This document shows, one piece after another, positions 10,020 to 18,640 of a stretch of 64,000 bases of DNA; position 1 is the stretch's first letter, and every line of letters starts with the position of its first letter. The DNA lies in NCBI GenBank assembly GCA_958510875.1, contig OY294068.1, positions 160,120,388-160,184,387 of the forward strand. The letters run 5' to 3'. Both the position numbers and the translations under genes were made by a program. The notes under the pieces are model-generated. The model saw only the letters and a list, made by a program, of their open reading frames with translations, made no database searches and was not told the origin of the DNA. Origin of the DNA: Endomychus coccineus (taxonomy: Eukaryota > Arthropoda > Insecta > Coleoptera > Endomychidae).

Positions 10020-10656
10020 GTTTGGCAGAGCCTCCTCTTCCATGTGGATATATGATACAAATGTATTTAATAATAATTTCAAACAAGTTCACGGACAAGG
10101 ATTATTCCTAACGAGCGATGGGAGTTTTGATATGGAAAATCGTAGATTGTGCAACGTAAAATCACCGAATGATGATGGAGATGTTGCAAATAAAGTGTAT
10201 GTTGATAAATTAACACACAAACTGAATCTGAAAACGGAAACTAGTCTTAAAGATACCTTCAATGTTAGGGTTGATAATTTGATCAAAGATATCAACAAGG
10301 ACCTGGATGAACATAACTTAACGAATGAGAAGGTTATTCTCAACATTGATAAACATCTGATGGACATTCAGAATAAATATAATGAAATGGGAATCTATAT
10401 AAAATCAGAGTATAAAACAATCAGTGATAGTGTGAGGGAAAACAGAAATGAATTGAAAGAGATCAATAACACATTTAACAGTGTGAACATGCGTCTAAAT
10501 GACATTACTAGTAAAGTGGAGGCGTTAGAACGACGGCTGACATCTGTGGAACCTTCTAAGAAGAGACCCTCATCATCCACAACAACAAAGCAGGGCTCTG
10601 TGAAACGTATATCTCCAAATCCTGTGAATATACCCAAAAAATTAATTCTACACTAG
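10012..10656 (+). CDS. Fibre-like coiled-coil protein
   Basis: The 214-residue protein starts at 'MDKFGR', the usual start of its insect relatives; an ATG nine bases upstream (10,003) is also in frame. Residues about 38-58 ('DMENRRLCNVKSP' and 'DVANKVYVDKL') are the short shaft motif shared by phage tail fibres and adenovirus-like fibres. Residues about 65-180 are charged, heptad-like and predicted coiled coil. The tail is rich in Ser, Thr, Lys and Pro. I infer a trimeric vertex fibre or attachment spike. No receptor-binding head is recognisable. The start lies inside the end of the upstream gene. A polyadenylation signal follows at 10,835. Confidence 0.7.
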   Translation: MDKFGRASSSMWIYDTNVFNNNFKQVHGQGLFLTSDGSFDMENRRLCNVKSPNDDGDVANKVYVDKLTHKLNLKTETSLKDTFNVRVDNLIKDINKDLDEHNLTNEKVILNIDKHLMDIQNKYNEMGIYIKSEYKTISDSVRENRNELKEINNTFNSVNMRLNDITSKVEALERRLTSVEPSKKRPSSSTTTKQGSVKRISPNPVNIPKKLILH

Positions 10657-10918
10657 ATTTCCACATTGATGAGATGAGTAGAGAACAAGTTGTGCATGAG
10701 CTTCATGAGCACAGAAGAAAGAACTTTTACCAGCATATGCAATACGACTAGGACGATGAATCAAGAGTCAAGATTGAGATATTCGAAACATATATTGTTA
10801 AGATTATACTTAAGTCTTTTGTATTGAGAAAATTAATAAAAAGATTATTTTGAGATCTTTGGTCTTCCTCCCACCCCTCGTTAAATAACGGTGCAATCTT
10901 GAATTCTCATCAGTCTGT
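10657..10918 (+). other. Spacer with polyadenylation signal and next promoter
   Basis: AATAAA lies at 10,835-10,840 within an A/T-rich stretch, fitting a 3' end for the upstream genes. The spacer then runs into the TATA-like and initiator pair of the phospholipase relic. No gene is seen. Confidence 0.55.
10881..10912 (+). promoter_or_regulatory. TATA-like box and initiator for the phospholipase gene
   Basis: TTAAATAA at 10,881 is followed 31 bp later by an arthropod-type initiator 'TCAGTC' (A at 10,912). The ATG is at 10,919, giving a leader of about seven bases. Confidence 0.5.
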
Positions 10919-11158
10919 ATGGAAGCGTACGTAGGAGAAGGTGTTCCCAATACGCTTATAAACAAGCTCCCGTTTGAACTACAAATCAATACCAGGGGCA
11001 AAATTAGAAGAACGGTTGAGGAGATTCAGGGTATCAATTCATTCGATAAAGCTTGCCGTCTACACGATATTTCATGCAATATAACACTTATAATTGTAGC
11101 CAGTTATATTTGGAATTCCTCTCTAACTCTTCAGTTGTGGCCGATTAGCATTTATTAG
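10919..11158 (+). pseudogene. Phospholipase A2-domain minor virion protein, decayed
   Basis: The frame opens 'YVGEGVPNTLINKLPFEL', a lead-in typical of parvovirus-type PLA2 domains in insect Polinton-like elements. It also keeps 'FDKACRLHDIS', which contains the catalytic His-Asp pair. Between them the calcium-binding loop is missing from the main frame; residues resembling the following helix appear in the neighbouring frame at about 10,995-11,025. The tail after the His-Asp pair is hydrophobic and unlike the family, and the frame ends at 79 codons. In adintoviruses this domain lies in a minor virion protein thought to help particles leave endosomes. Here it should be catalytically dead. Confidence 0.65.
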
Positions 11159-11191
11159 TATATAAATAGATTGTTGATGAAGTTTTCATCA
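11159..11191 (+). promoter_or_regulatory. TATA box and initiator for the penton-like gene
   Basis: TATATAAA starts at 11,159, immediately after the stop of the phospholipase relic. An initiator-like 'ATCAATC', with A at 11,191, is 32 bp downstream and four bases before the ATG at 11,195. ATG 11,177 would lie upstream of this transcript start. Confidence 0.5.
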
Positions 11192-11194
11192 ATC

Positions 11195-11938
11195 ATGTCT
11201 CAGACGTTCACTATCACGGGTAAGAGCTCCCGCTTATCTGTAGATTTTCACCCACCTATAGAACTAGATCCTCATTCATATTATTCTATCGCACTTGTTG
11301 GTTTGCATACGTACAATAGCATCCCGAACATTGAAGAAGGTTTTAATAAATTTTATTATAAAAATGTGAAGGGTGAGGAAAAAGTAGTTACTATACCTAC
11401 GGGGTCCTACGAGTTGACAGACATCGAGGATTTCATACAAAGTGCAGTTTGTGGGATAGGAGTGAAGCAAGAAGAACGTGACCGGAAATTATCAATAAAA
11501 TCTAACAACAACACTCTACACACAGAGCTGAAGAGTGATTTTGAAGTGAATTTTATTCCTAAAGATAGTATTAGCGAACTGTTGGGATTCAGCAAAAAGA
11601 AATTGACATCTCGCGAACTACACGTATCTGATCGACCTATAAACATAATCAAAGTTCAAACAATACGTGTTGAGTGTAACTTAACCGCAGGAGCATATTA
11701 TAACAATAAGATAGCTCATACGATATATGAGTTCTCACCTCTTGTACCACCTGGGTTTTCCATTGATATAGAGCCGAAGAATCTTATTCATCTACCGGTC
11801 ATCAGCAAGACGTCCTTCGATAACATCACGCTGAATATTTCAGATCAGAATTGGAAACCGGTAAATTTTCGTGGAGAAGAAATTATTATACGATTGGAAT
11901 TGAAAAAGATCGCTAGGGATTATGGCTCACAACAATAA
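11195..11938 (+). CDS. Penton-like minor capsid protein (single jelly roll)
   Basis: The 247-residue protein forms, by family analogy, the pentameric vertices of the capsid. I chose the ATG at 11,195 because the product then begins 'MSQTFTITGKSSRL', as in insect relatives, and because the TATA/initiator pair points there. Family signatures are 'HPPIELDPHSYYSIALVGLH' near the N-terminus, 'SELLGF' in the middle and a C-terminal 'VNFRGEEIIIRLELK' strand. The frame is intact and length is normal. An AATAAA overlaps the stop codon (11,934-11,939). Together with the ATPase and major capsid protein this is the conserved trio of double-jelly-roll viruses. Confidence 0.85.
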   Translation: MSQTFTITGKSSRLSVDFHPPIELDPHSYYSIALVGLHTYNSIPNIEEGFNKFYYKNVKGEEKVVTIPTGSYELTDIEDFIQSAVCGIGVKQEERDRKLSIKSNNNTLHTELKSDFEVNFIPKDSISELLGFSKKKLTSRELHVSDRPINIIKVQTIRVECNLTAGAYYNNKIAHTIYEFSPLVPPGFSIDIEPKNLIHLPVISKTSFDNITLNISDQNWKPVNFRGEEIIIRLELKKIARDYGSQQ

Positions 11939-12018
11939 ATAATAATCCAATACTCACCACCACTCATTATATGAAAGGAATTCAACTGAGAAGGTTGCAG
12001 TAGCCATCACTTGAGAAC
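11939..12018 (+). other. Short spacer with a degenerate repeat
   Basis: The spacer contains a diverged first copy of the 'GAGAAGGTTGC' repeat (about 11,989) that recurs inside the next small reading frame. Confidence 0.4.
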
Positions 12019-12234
12019 ATGGGTTTGGATTTTAGCAATAAAAGACATCTCCATAGTGGTCATCAGTCATTATCTACAACGAGCTCGAGGGAGAAGGTTG
12101 CTTCTGCATCACTGTCATTGAAGAAGGAGAAGGTTGCTTCTGCATCACTATCGTTGGAAAATATAAATTTTTTGAAGTCTCTTGGTTACAATGTCGGAAA
12201 AACTTCAAATATTCAACGAGCCAAACTTCATTGA
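12019..12234 (+). CDS. Small basic protein overlapping the capsid gene (uncertain)
   Basis: The 71-codon frame ends 44 bases inside the major capsid gene in another frame. It contains an exact internal repeat, 'EKVASASLSL' twice, encoded by a 36-bp DNA duplication, then 'NINFLKSLGYNVGK'. A short 'FLKSLG' tail motif is familiar from small proteins beside Polinton-type capsid genes in insects, which is my only reason to call it. It has eight Lys/Arg in the first 47 residues. It could be a small virion protein, a displaced C-terminus of the phospholipase protein, or chance. Confidence 0.4.
   Translation: MGLDFSNKRHLHSGHQSLSTTSSREKVASASLSLKKEKVASASLSLENINFLKSLGYNVGKTSNIQRAKLH
12160..12190 (+). 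promoter_or_regulatory. TATA box for the major capsid gene
   Basis: AATATAAA at 12,160-12,167 lies 31 bp before the capsid ATG (12,191), with 'TTACAATG' at the expected transcript start. A transcript starting there would be leaderless or nearly so. The box lies inside the small upstream reading frame. Confidence 0.45.
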
Positions 12235-13393
12235 AGACATCATCCGGGAAGAAACTCATACCTGCTATCCACACACAACACCTTTTGGCAACAGCGATGA
12301 AATTGAGATATTAATCAATCAACAAGATGTGTTGGTAGATTTGGCATCGTCTGCTTTATTCATCGAGGCAGAATTCCAGCCAGAAGCAAGTGGTGATGGT
12401 GAATGTAAACTAACGAATAATTTCGGAGCGTTTCTCTTCGAATATATCAGTTATGAATTGAATGGAAAAGAGATAGACAAAGTACGTGATCCTGGTATTG
12501 TCAGCACCATCAGAGCTTATCTAACATATGCCAAACATGAATCTATACCTCTAGCTATTTCTGGATGGTCATTTAAGGATGCATTGAGTTCAGTCTACAA
12601 TAATAAAATCAATTTATGGATACCGTTGAATTTTCTACTAGGCCTATTCATTGACTATAACAAAGTTTTGAGTGGAAAACATAAGCTGCGCTTGATAAGG
12701 TCTCGAACCGATAACGATTGCTATACTAATAGCACAGGCACGAAAACGGCTAAAATAAATGTGAAGACGATAGCATTAAAAGTGCGACATGTGTTTCCAA
12801 GTGATCAGGTTAAATTTCAAATGTTGGAGAATTTGAGTGCTGAGAAGCCTATTTTGATTCCATTTCGCAGCTGGGATCTGCATGAAAATCCGTTGATGAA
12901 GGAGAGCACTCGTGACATTTGGGCTGTTAAAACTTCAATGAATTTGGAACGTCCCAGATATGTGATTCTAGCTTCCCAAACTGATCGAAAGAATAATCCT
13001 GTTAAGCACAGTGCATATTTCGATAATATAAACTTGCTAAATGTAAAATTATACTTGAATTCAGAGTGTTATCCATATGAAGCAATGAAATTGAATTTCA
13101 CCGACCAGCAATACGTGGAAGCATACCAGATGTACTATGATTTCCAGAAATCATTTTCAAATAAAATAATAAGTGAACCCATGTTAGATTATATAGCATT
13201 CAAGAATAGAGCAATTTTTGTGATTGACTGTTCAAAACAAAACGATGCTATAAAGTCATCAACAGTTGACGTCAAACTAGAGATGGAAAGTTTCCTGAAT
13301 TTCCCCAAAAACACCAGGGCTTATTGCATCATCATTAACGATCGTATAATGGAGTATTCTCCAATTACAGGATCAGTTCGGAGTTTAGTGTGA
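12191..13393 (+). CDS. Major capsid protein (double jelly roll)
   Basis: The 400-residue protein matches the double-jelly-roll capsid family of Polinton/adintovirus-type elements in insects. Characteristic blocks are the start 'MSEKLQIFNEP', 'NSDEIEILINQQDVLV' (about 34-49), 'YELNGKEIDKVRDPGIVST', 'WIPLNFLLGLFIDYNKV' with 'HKLRLIRSRTDND' (first-barrel end), and 'LLNVKLYLNSECYPYEAMKL' in the second barrel. I start at 12,191 because relatives begin there and the codons before it lack an ATG. The frame has no breaks. Trimers of this protein would form the capsid shell. A polyadenylation signal follows at 13,460. Confidence 0.92.
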   Translation: MSEKLQIFNEPNFIEDIIREETHTCYPHTTPFGNSDEIEILINQQDVLVDLASSALFIEAEFQPEASGDGECKLTNNFGAFLFEYISYELNGKEIDKVRDPGIVSTIRAYLTYAKHESIPLAISGWSFKDALSSVYNNKINLWIPLNFLLGLFIDYNKVLSGKHKLRLIRSRTDNDCYTNSTGTKTAKINVKTIALKVRHVFPSDQVKFQMLENLSAEKPILIPFRSWDLHENPLMKESTRDIWAVKTSMNLERPRYVILASQTDRKNNPVKHSAYFDNINLLNVKLYLNSECYPYEAMKLNFTDQQYVEAYQMYYDFQKSFSNKIISEPMLDYIAFKNRAIFVIDCSKQNDAIKSSTVDVKLEMESFLNFPKNTRAYCIIINDRIMEYSPITGSVRSLV

Positions 13394-13771
13394 AGAAACA
13401 TGAATCATAATGTTATTATTTTAATTCTAAATGATGTACTATCAAAATGTATTTTTCTAAATAAATGTTATTATTATTATTTTTGGTATTTTATTTCTCT
13501 TACTTTCCCGCAAGACATCACAATAATGAACGAGCCGTTTGGTAAAGTACAGTCCCTTGGATCAACCCATCAGGATTGTAATCTAAATTATAAATATCGC
13601 TTCAGAGTTAGAAACAAAAAAAATTTCTGTTACTATCTAATTAATAAATATAAATATACTTTTGTTTTATTACATGTTTACATATAATGTTCCTCAAAAA
13701 GTGATTCAGATTATTATGTTATCTTTTCAATTATTATAATATGTAGTACCTAGTGGTTATAAGACAGTTTG
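13394..13771 (+). terminator. 3' region of the capsid gene with AATAAA
   Basis: AATAAA at 13,460-13,465 is followed by a T-rich stretch, a plausible cleavage and polyadenylation site. A 95-codon frame (13,400-13,687) in this region is low in complexity and unrecognised; I do not call it a gene. The right terminal repeat begins at 13,772. Confidence 0.5.
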
Positions 13772-13973
13772 CGGTAAATATTCTCTCTCTCTCTTATCTC
13801 GAGTGTTGAAGCCGATAAAGTTGTCACATTCAGAATAACGAATATTCATTGATATCAATTCGTTGAAGCTTCTTTCTTCATGTGGGTTATCAATCTCAAA
13901 CTTGAAGAATCTCAAATAAATCTACAGGTAATAATAGTCAAACATATTCATTTAGCCCCGACCAACACACAGG
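13772..13973. repeat. Right terminal inverted repeat
   Basis: It is the reverse complement of 7,033-7,230. It carries an expanded CT microsatellite at its inner end and ends 'CCAACACACAGG'. The very next bases belong to a mariner C-terminus, so this side is a clean insertion junction. Confidence 0.9.
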
Positions 13974-13974
13974 T

Positions 13975-14055
13975 CATTTCATTCCAAAAACTGACTTTCA
14001 AGACTGCTTTAGAAAGTGGAAACATCGATGCCACCAACTGGATGACGAAGAATAA
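13975..14055 (+). pseudogene. Mariner transposase, last 26 codons
   Basis: The peptide 'IPKTDFQDCFRKWKHRC', then a stop, is the characteristic C-terminus of mariner transposases. The inverted terminal repeat follows 30 bp on (14,085-14,106). It completes the left half at 3,493-4,200. Confidence 0.75.
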
Positions 14056-14106
14056 GTAAAGCGCCGAGAAATCGAGGTAGTCGGATACTTTTGGGACAGA
14101 CCTCGT

Positions 14107-15280
14107 ATTAGCAGATGATGGATGAGAGCACATTTCTTTACATAATAGACATGTTCATAAAAATATCGAATAATTACATAACCCAAAGTTTCGAAGTGAA
14201 TTGTCTTCTGATATTATAGTCTAGTGTTTTGAATATGTCGAGATTAAACAACGTGTTAACATTCACTGTGTATATGGAGGATACAGAGGGCAAAGTTTGA
14301 AAACAAATTTTAATCTAAAAGTTTCGAAACATTAAAAATAAAAAGCTAAACATCTTGCCTAGGTTATCTTGATTATTATGAGTCGCTTCCAAGCACTTTG
14401 CTTGTAGTTCTCTGATTGGCACAAATCCTCATATCCCGCTGGGGAATGTTTTAATCAGTCTCACACTCGTAGCTGATTGCCTTCCTCTTACCCTTCAGAC
14501 AGTTCTGCACGCCACTGAAATAAATTAATGAATAAGTTGGCTCCGACTTGGCGTTCTAGAAGCAATTTCAAACGTCGATTGGAAGCACCGATGCCATGAT
14601 TAAATTTAACTTTGTATTATAAATTATTTTGTAGGAAAATATAGATTATTACAGACGTTAGGGGAAAAATACTGATGGAATGCCTTCATTTGATGACATT
14701 GATTCATGTCTATTCTGGTTTTTCTTCAATATTCCAAATGCCATCTACCTAGACGTAGATGGCGTTTGGAACACTTGGTACTCTGGCATTTCCAAATGAG
14801 GTTTCTGTAATCTGGCCTGATGTGATCAATTTGTTCAAGATTGGAACGGCTGCCTGGGGCTGACCAAAACTCTCCATAGTACAAGGCTAAAATGATCCAC
14901 AGTTAAAGCTGGTCCAGTACATTTCAGCACAATGCTGCAACACCAACAGTAAAACAAATGCTTTATTTATTCCTTATTACATGAAGATATAGATCTCCAG
15001 TTTAAACAGATGTGAATCGAGTCCTTAGTTTGCACCCTATTTGTTATTGATGTAAAAAACCAGTCTTCCAATGGTTCTGTTTGAAATTTTCCTAACAATA
15101 TGTAATTTAAATTAAGCTCATTGAAACAATACGAAATTATTTCTAAAACTTCGTGAACTGTCTGTGTCCATGCAGTACCTATGTATTGGTGTTGTATAAT
15201 TTATTTTAAGTCCAAGTAGACTTTCACGTATCTAACCAATTTAATACATTCTTTAAAAAATTGATTTTCGAATCACGCTA
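14107..15280. other. No gene; one 40-bp palindrome
   Basis: No recognisable coding or repeat family. An inverted repeat at 14,732-14,771 has 17-bp arms ('TTCCAAATGCCATCTAC' and its complement, one mismatch) around six bases. Confidence 0.5.
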
Positions 15281-15282
15281 CT

Positions 15283-15530
15283 TTAAACGACAGCTTCCTG
15301 GGAAATGTCCATTAATCGTTGCCTTTTAAGGGGAGTTTTTACATTCATTATTTTCCACTGAGTTGATATAATATTCATAAACTGGGCTGTGAATTTAGAA
15401 TGCTCTTTATTTGGACCAAATTGAAATAGAGCCTGTATAACATATTTATTGAATACCCTAAGGGCTAATTTAACATTTTCACGTTCCAAATCTGTAGAAT
15501 AAAGAGCTCTCAAATTCAAAGAATACCCAA
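15283..15530 (-). pseudogene. P-element/THAP-type transposase fragment
   Basis: The 78-codon minus-strand frame includes 'TDLERENVKLALRVFNKYVI' and 'QWKIMNVKTPLKRQRLMDIS'. These fit the GTP-binding/central region of P-element transposases (THAP9 relatives). The N-terminal zinc finger and the rest of the catalytic core are absent, so this is a relic. Confidence 0.65.
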
Positions 15531-15555
15531 ATTTTAACAGTTTACCATGTTTTAG

Positions 15556-15780
15556 TTATGGAAATCAAACCACTAATTTACACTAAATAGACTATGAATG
15601 TTTTTATTATCCACTATTGCTTATATATATTTCAACACACAGTGTCATCATCTGAACTAAGTTATAAACTGAAGTTAGCTCAGATGATGACACGGTGTGT
15701 TGAAAAATATGTAAGCCATAGTGGATAATGAAAAAATTCATTGTCTATTTAGAGTAAATCAGTAGTTTCATTTCCACAAC
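15556..15780. mobile_element. Palindromic MITE of about 220 bp
   Basis: The left half ('AAACCACTAATTTACACT' through 'TTTTATTATCCACTA' and 'CACAGTGTCATCATCTGA') returns inverted in the right half. The arms are about 105 bp with scattered mismatches. Each arm ends near a 'GATGATGACAC' with 'GTGTGTTGAAAA' that resembles a decayed hammerhead core of the type seen in the Penelope 3' ends of this window. Confidence 0.75.
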
Positions 15781-17260
15781 TTTATAGGTTAAAAATGAAT
15801 TTACACGTTCTTAGTCAAAGTTGGGATACTGCATAATTTGATAGTGTTTTGAATTCAGCCAATTATTCCTTATACACGAATTGAATAGTTAAAATAATGG
15901 TTCTGAATAATCAACTGGATGAGGATACACGATACTTAACTTGTTATGTTTAGAAAAATTGTTCATGTCTTTGCTGTTTACTGCATTATGGTCACTCATA
16001 GTACAGAATATTATTTATCCAATTTGATTTAATTAGTTGACCAAATTTTACACTTACTACGGTGTAACTACCAGAATTTTGGTCTGTTATTGTTGTTACC
16101 ATGAAATCTTTCACAGGGACAGCCGATATCCATTGTTTCCGTATTATCCGTATTTAGGAAAACTATACATTCGAATTTTTGGCTCATTTTTGTAATTTCT
16201 CTTGCATCCAGGAACATAACATTTATTCGGCATAAAACGTACGACACCAAACGTGGGAAGTACCAACATAAGCATTCACTTAGGAAACTCTTTTGCACCA
16301 TTCTTTATTCAGTCATAACACTCTTATACACTCTTATTTAGAGCTAAAAATGACTTTTAAATCATACGAGGACACTTCAATGTAATTCTAATATTTATCA
16401 TCTGTCTTATTGTATACTGGCTACGCGCCATCAACACTAAGCGATAATGTCGTAAGCACTAACTTTTGTACGTTCAGGCCTTGTACTATATGAATGGACT
16501 GACAGACGTTTTGTCACTGTTCGACCTAGAAAAACCTTAACTACTAACAGGAAAAGGTGTTTGTAATGTATCAAATGCATTAACATCAGAGATGGTTCAA
16601 ATTAGAGAAAGTTTATCGATTGGAACTCTTCTTAGAAACAGTAAGAAAGGAGGCGTACATTTTAATTTCAGAATATAATTACTTATAGAACACTCGCGTT
16701 AGAATATTCTGCCACGTTTCCACTTGAAGATTGAAGTCAGGGCTGGATTTGGAGGTCTGGAGGCTTCGGGGCAACAAAGGAGTGGAAGCCCCCTGGCCCC
16801 AAATTATTTTCCAAATGAAATGAACAATATTTTCAGTCGAGTTTTTCAATAAATAATTTATTGTCAAACCAAGTAAATTCTTTTAGTATTTAACAAACGT
16901 ATATAAATATAATCGGAAACAAGAACTAGCGAAAAAAATATTAAAGGAAAAGTTGTTTACTAGTGTTTACTAGACGGAATTTAGAATATTTTTTTTTCCG
17001 AAGTCTATTATGGGGGCCCCACTTTTGTGGCCATGATTGAGGTACCTACGTCCTATATGAAATGAAATACATATCTGGAAAATATCTGATTGAAGATATA
17101 CGAGAATGACATGATAGATTGAACTTTCTTTAGAAAGACATTTTCAATAGTTTGATAAATAAAACATATCCTTCATGAATGTTCTGTTAACTATAAATAC
17201 TCGACAGAACATTCTTTGTAAAAAATTACATCCGAAATCGTAAAAACAATACTATGGCAC
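15781..17260. other. No recognisable gene
   Basis: Two minus-strand frames (16,068-16,301 and 16,679-16,867) have no recognisable domain. A GC-richer patch around 16,740-16,805 and 17,005-17,025 ('GGGGGCCCC') is unassigned. Confidence 0.5.
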
Positions 17261-17269
17261 TAGTTCGCG

Positions 17270-17900
17270 ATTACTGGGATACAGAACCATGGCTATCAAC
17301 ACTGGTGTTCCATAGGGATATGTCTTGACACCAACTTAGTTTCTGCTCCATATCAACGATCTACTGGAAGTAACCACCTGTCCAGTCTATAGCTTTGCAG
17401 ATGATGATACACTCAACACTTCAGATCGCTTTGTTATATAGAGCCCCTATACCATCCAATAAAGTCATAGGAGCGAGACAGAGACAGGTTGACGTAATTG
17501 ATAGAGATCTGGCAAAGATTTTAAGATGGGTATCTGATAATCTGGTAGAGTTTAATGGAACCAAAAATCAAGATTGCGTCTTCTACCGGAAAGCTAGGAT
17601 CTCACAATCCCTGATATGATGATGTCAGCTACAACTATTCCTATAAAGTCTTCCATAACGATGCTCGGGATAACCACCAACAGCACCCTCTCGTGGGATG
17701 ATCATGTGAGGTCCATTGCGAAAATCGCTTCACAAAAACTTGGTTTTCTATTCCGTGCCAAGAGCTACTTTACATCCCAGAGCTTCTCATAATCTACAAA
17801 GCACAGATTCGAACTATCCTGGAGTACTGTACACATGTTTGGAGTTCGGTTTTCAAGCATATGCTGAAGCTCTTGGAGTCTGTTGTTCCACCACGACAGA
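17270..17900 (+). pseudogene. LINE reverse transcriptase fragment (jockey/CR1-like)
   Basis: Across several frames there are 'NTGVP' followed by a stop, 'LLHINDLLEV', 'YSFADDDTLN' (the catalytic block) and then 'SWDDHVRSIAKIASQKLGFL'. These are motifs B, C and the thumb region of a non-LTR reverse transcriptase. The gene is broken by at least three stops or frameshifts and lacks its endonuclease. Confidence 0.75.
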
Positions 17901-18640
17901 TTCCAGGTAGACGGACTAGACGAGCTCGAACTAGTCATCCCTTCACTGTCAAGCTTACAATAGGCATTGGTATTACATCAAATTTTGTCGAAAGTAATTG
18001 TAACTCATACAAACCTGTTAAGTATTTAAGCAAAGTGCCTCAACCCACACAAGAATATATAGATTTGAAATATTATGTAGATGGGTATATAGTATCATTA
18101 ACTAATGTATACAGATTCTTGGAGTACCTCATATGGTGTACATTCTAACTTTGGAATTCTAATTTAATAATTGCTTTATGTATAATGAACCTATCTAGGT
18201 AATACCTATACATTTTGTAGTATTTATAAAAAAATTCAATTCCTTGGCAATTATCATAAGTATATTAGGGGAGTTATTAAGTTTATGGTTATTAGGTCAC
18301 AACGGCTATTTTTCGATTGCTCCTTTGTCTTATTTTAAAATGTTTCTGAGTCACTTGCGTTTATAGGTTATGTTATTCTTTTATTTTCAAAATCTGAGAA
18401 TTACTTTCTTCCCAACATTCCATGGAGCATCGGATGTGATCATCTTCATAAACTTTTAATCTACCAATCTACAGATTGAGAATAATAGCAAAGAACAACC
18501 AAACCTCGAACCTAAAACAACTAAGGAACCAAGAAGTGACGAAACGACATCCCGAACCAAGGTTATAGCTGTAGCATTCTATTCCTTTTAATTCTCATTC
18601 CTACTTCTTAGGGACTTTTGGTACACTGTCGCCACTACAA
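17901..18640. other. No recognisable gene
   Basis: A 95-codon frame crosses 17,861-18,148 but matches nothing I know beyond its LINE-derived start. The rest is AT-rich unique-looking sequence. Confidence 0.5.

Larger units (their letters stand above)
7033..13973 (+). mobile_element. Polinton/adintovirus-like element with virion genes only
   Basis: The unit is bounded by inverted repeats of about 200 bp (7,033-7,230 and 13,772-13,973). It carries six plus-strand genes whose products match the morphogenesis set of Polinton/Maverick and adintovirus-type elements: A32/FtsK-like packaging ATPase, DUF8207 protein, fibre-like coiled coil, phospholipase A2 protein (decayed), penton-like protein and double-jelly-roll capsid protein. 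At 6.9 kb it is well under half the usual 15-20 kb. I see no protein-primed polymerase B, no integrase and no cysteine protease in any frame. No clear target duplication flanks it. Most frames are open, which suggests a young copy or continued use. Confidence 0.85.
3493..14106 (+). mobile_element. Mariner transposon split by 9.8 kb of foreign DNA
   Basis: The left terminal repeat, 'ACGAGGTCTGTCTCAAAAG' onward, lies at 3,493-3,514. Its inverted partner is at 14,085-14,106 and differs at one base over 22. Transposase N-terminal codons follow the left end (3,677-4,159) and C-terminal codons precede the right end (13,975-14,055), in the same orientation. Both ends therefore fit one mariner. About 150 central codons, covering most of the DDE domain, are absent. 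In their place sits 4,200-13,973, including the virus-like element. The right junction coincides to within a base or two with the end of that element's inverted repeat. Confidence 0.7.

Noticed and set aside
8312..10637. Several long minus-strand frames opposite the virion genes
   Set aside because: They are antisense shadows of strongly supported plus-strand genes and match no family.
13400..13687. Additional virion gene after the capsid gene
   Set aside because: The frame is AT-rich with low-complexity Tyr, Leu and Lys runs, overlaps the polyadenylation signal and has no recognised motif.
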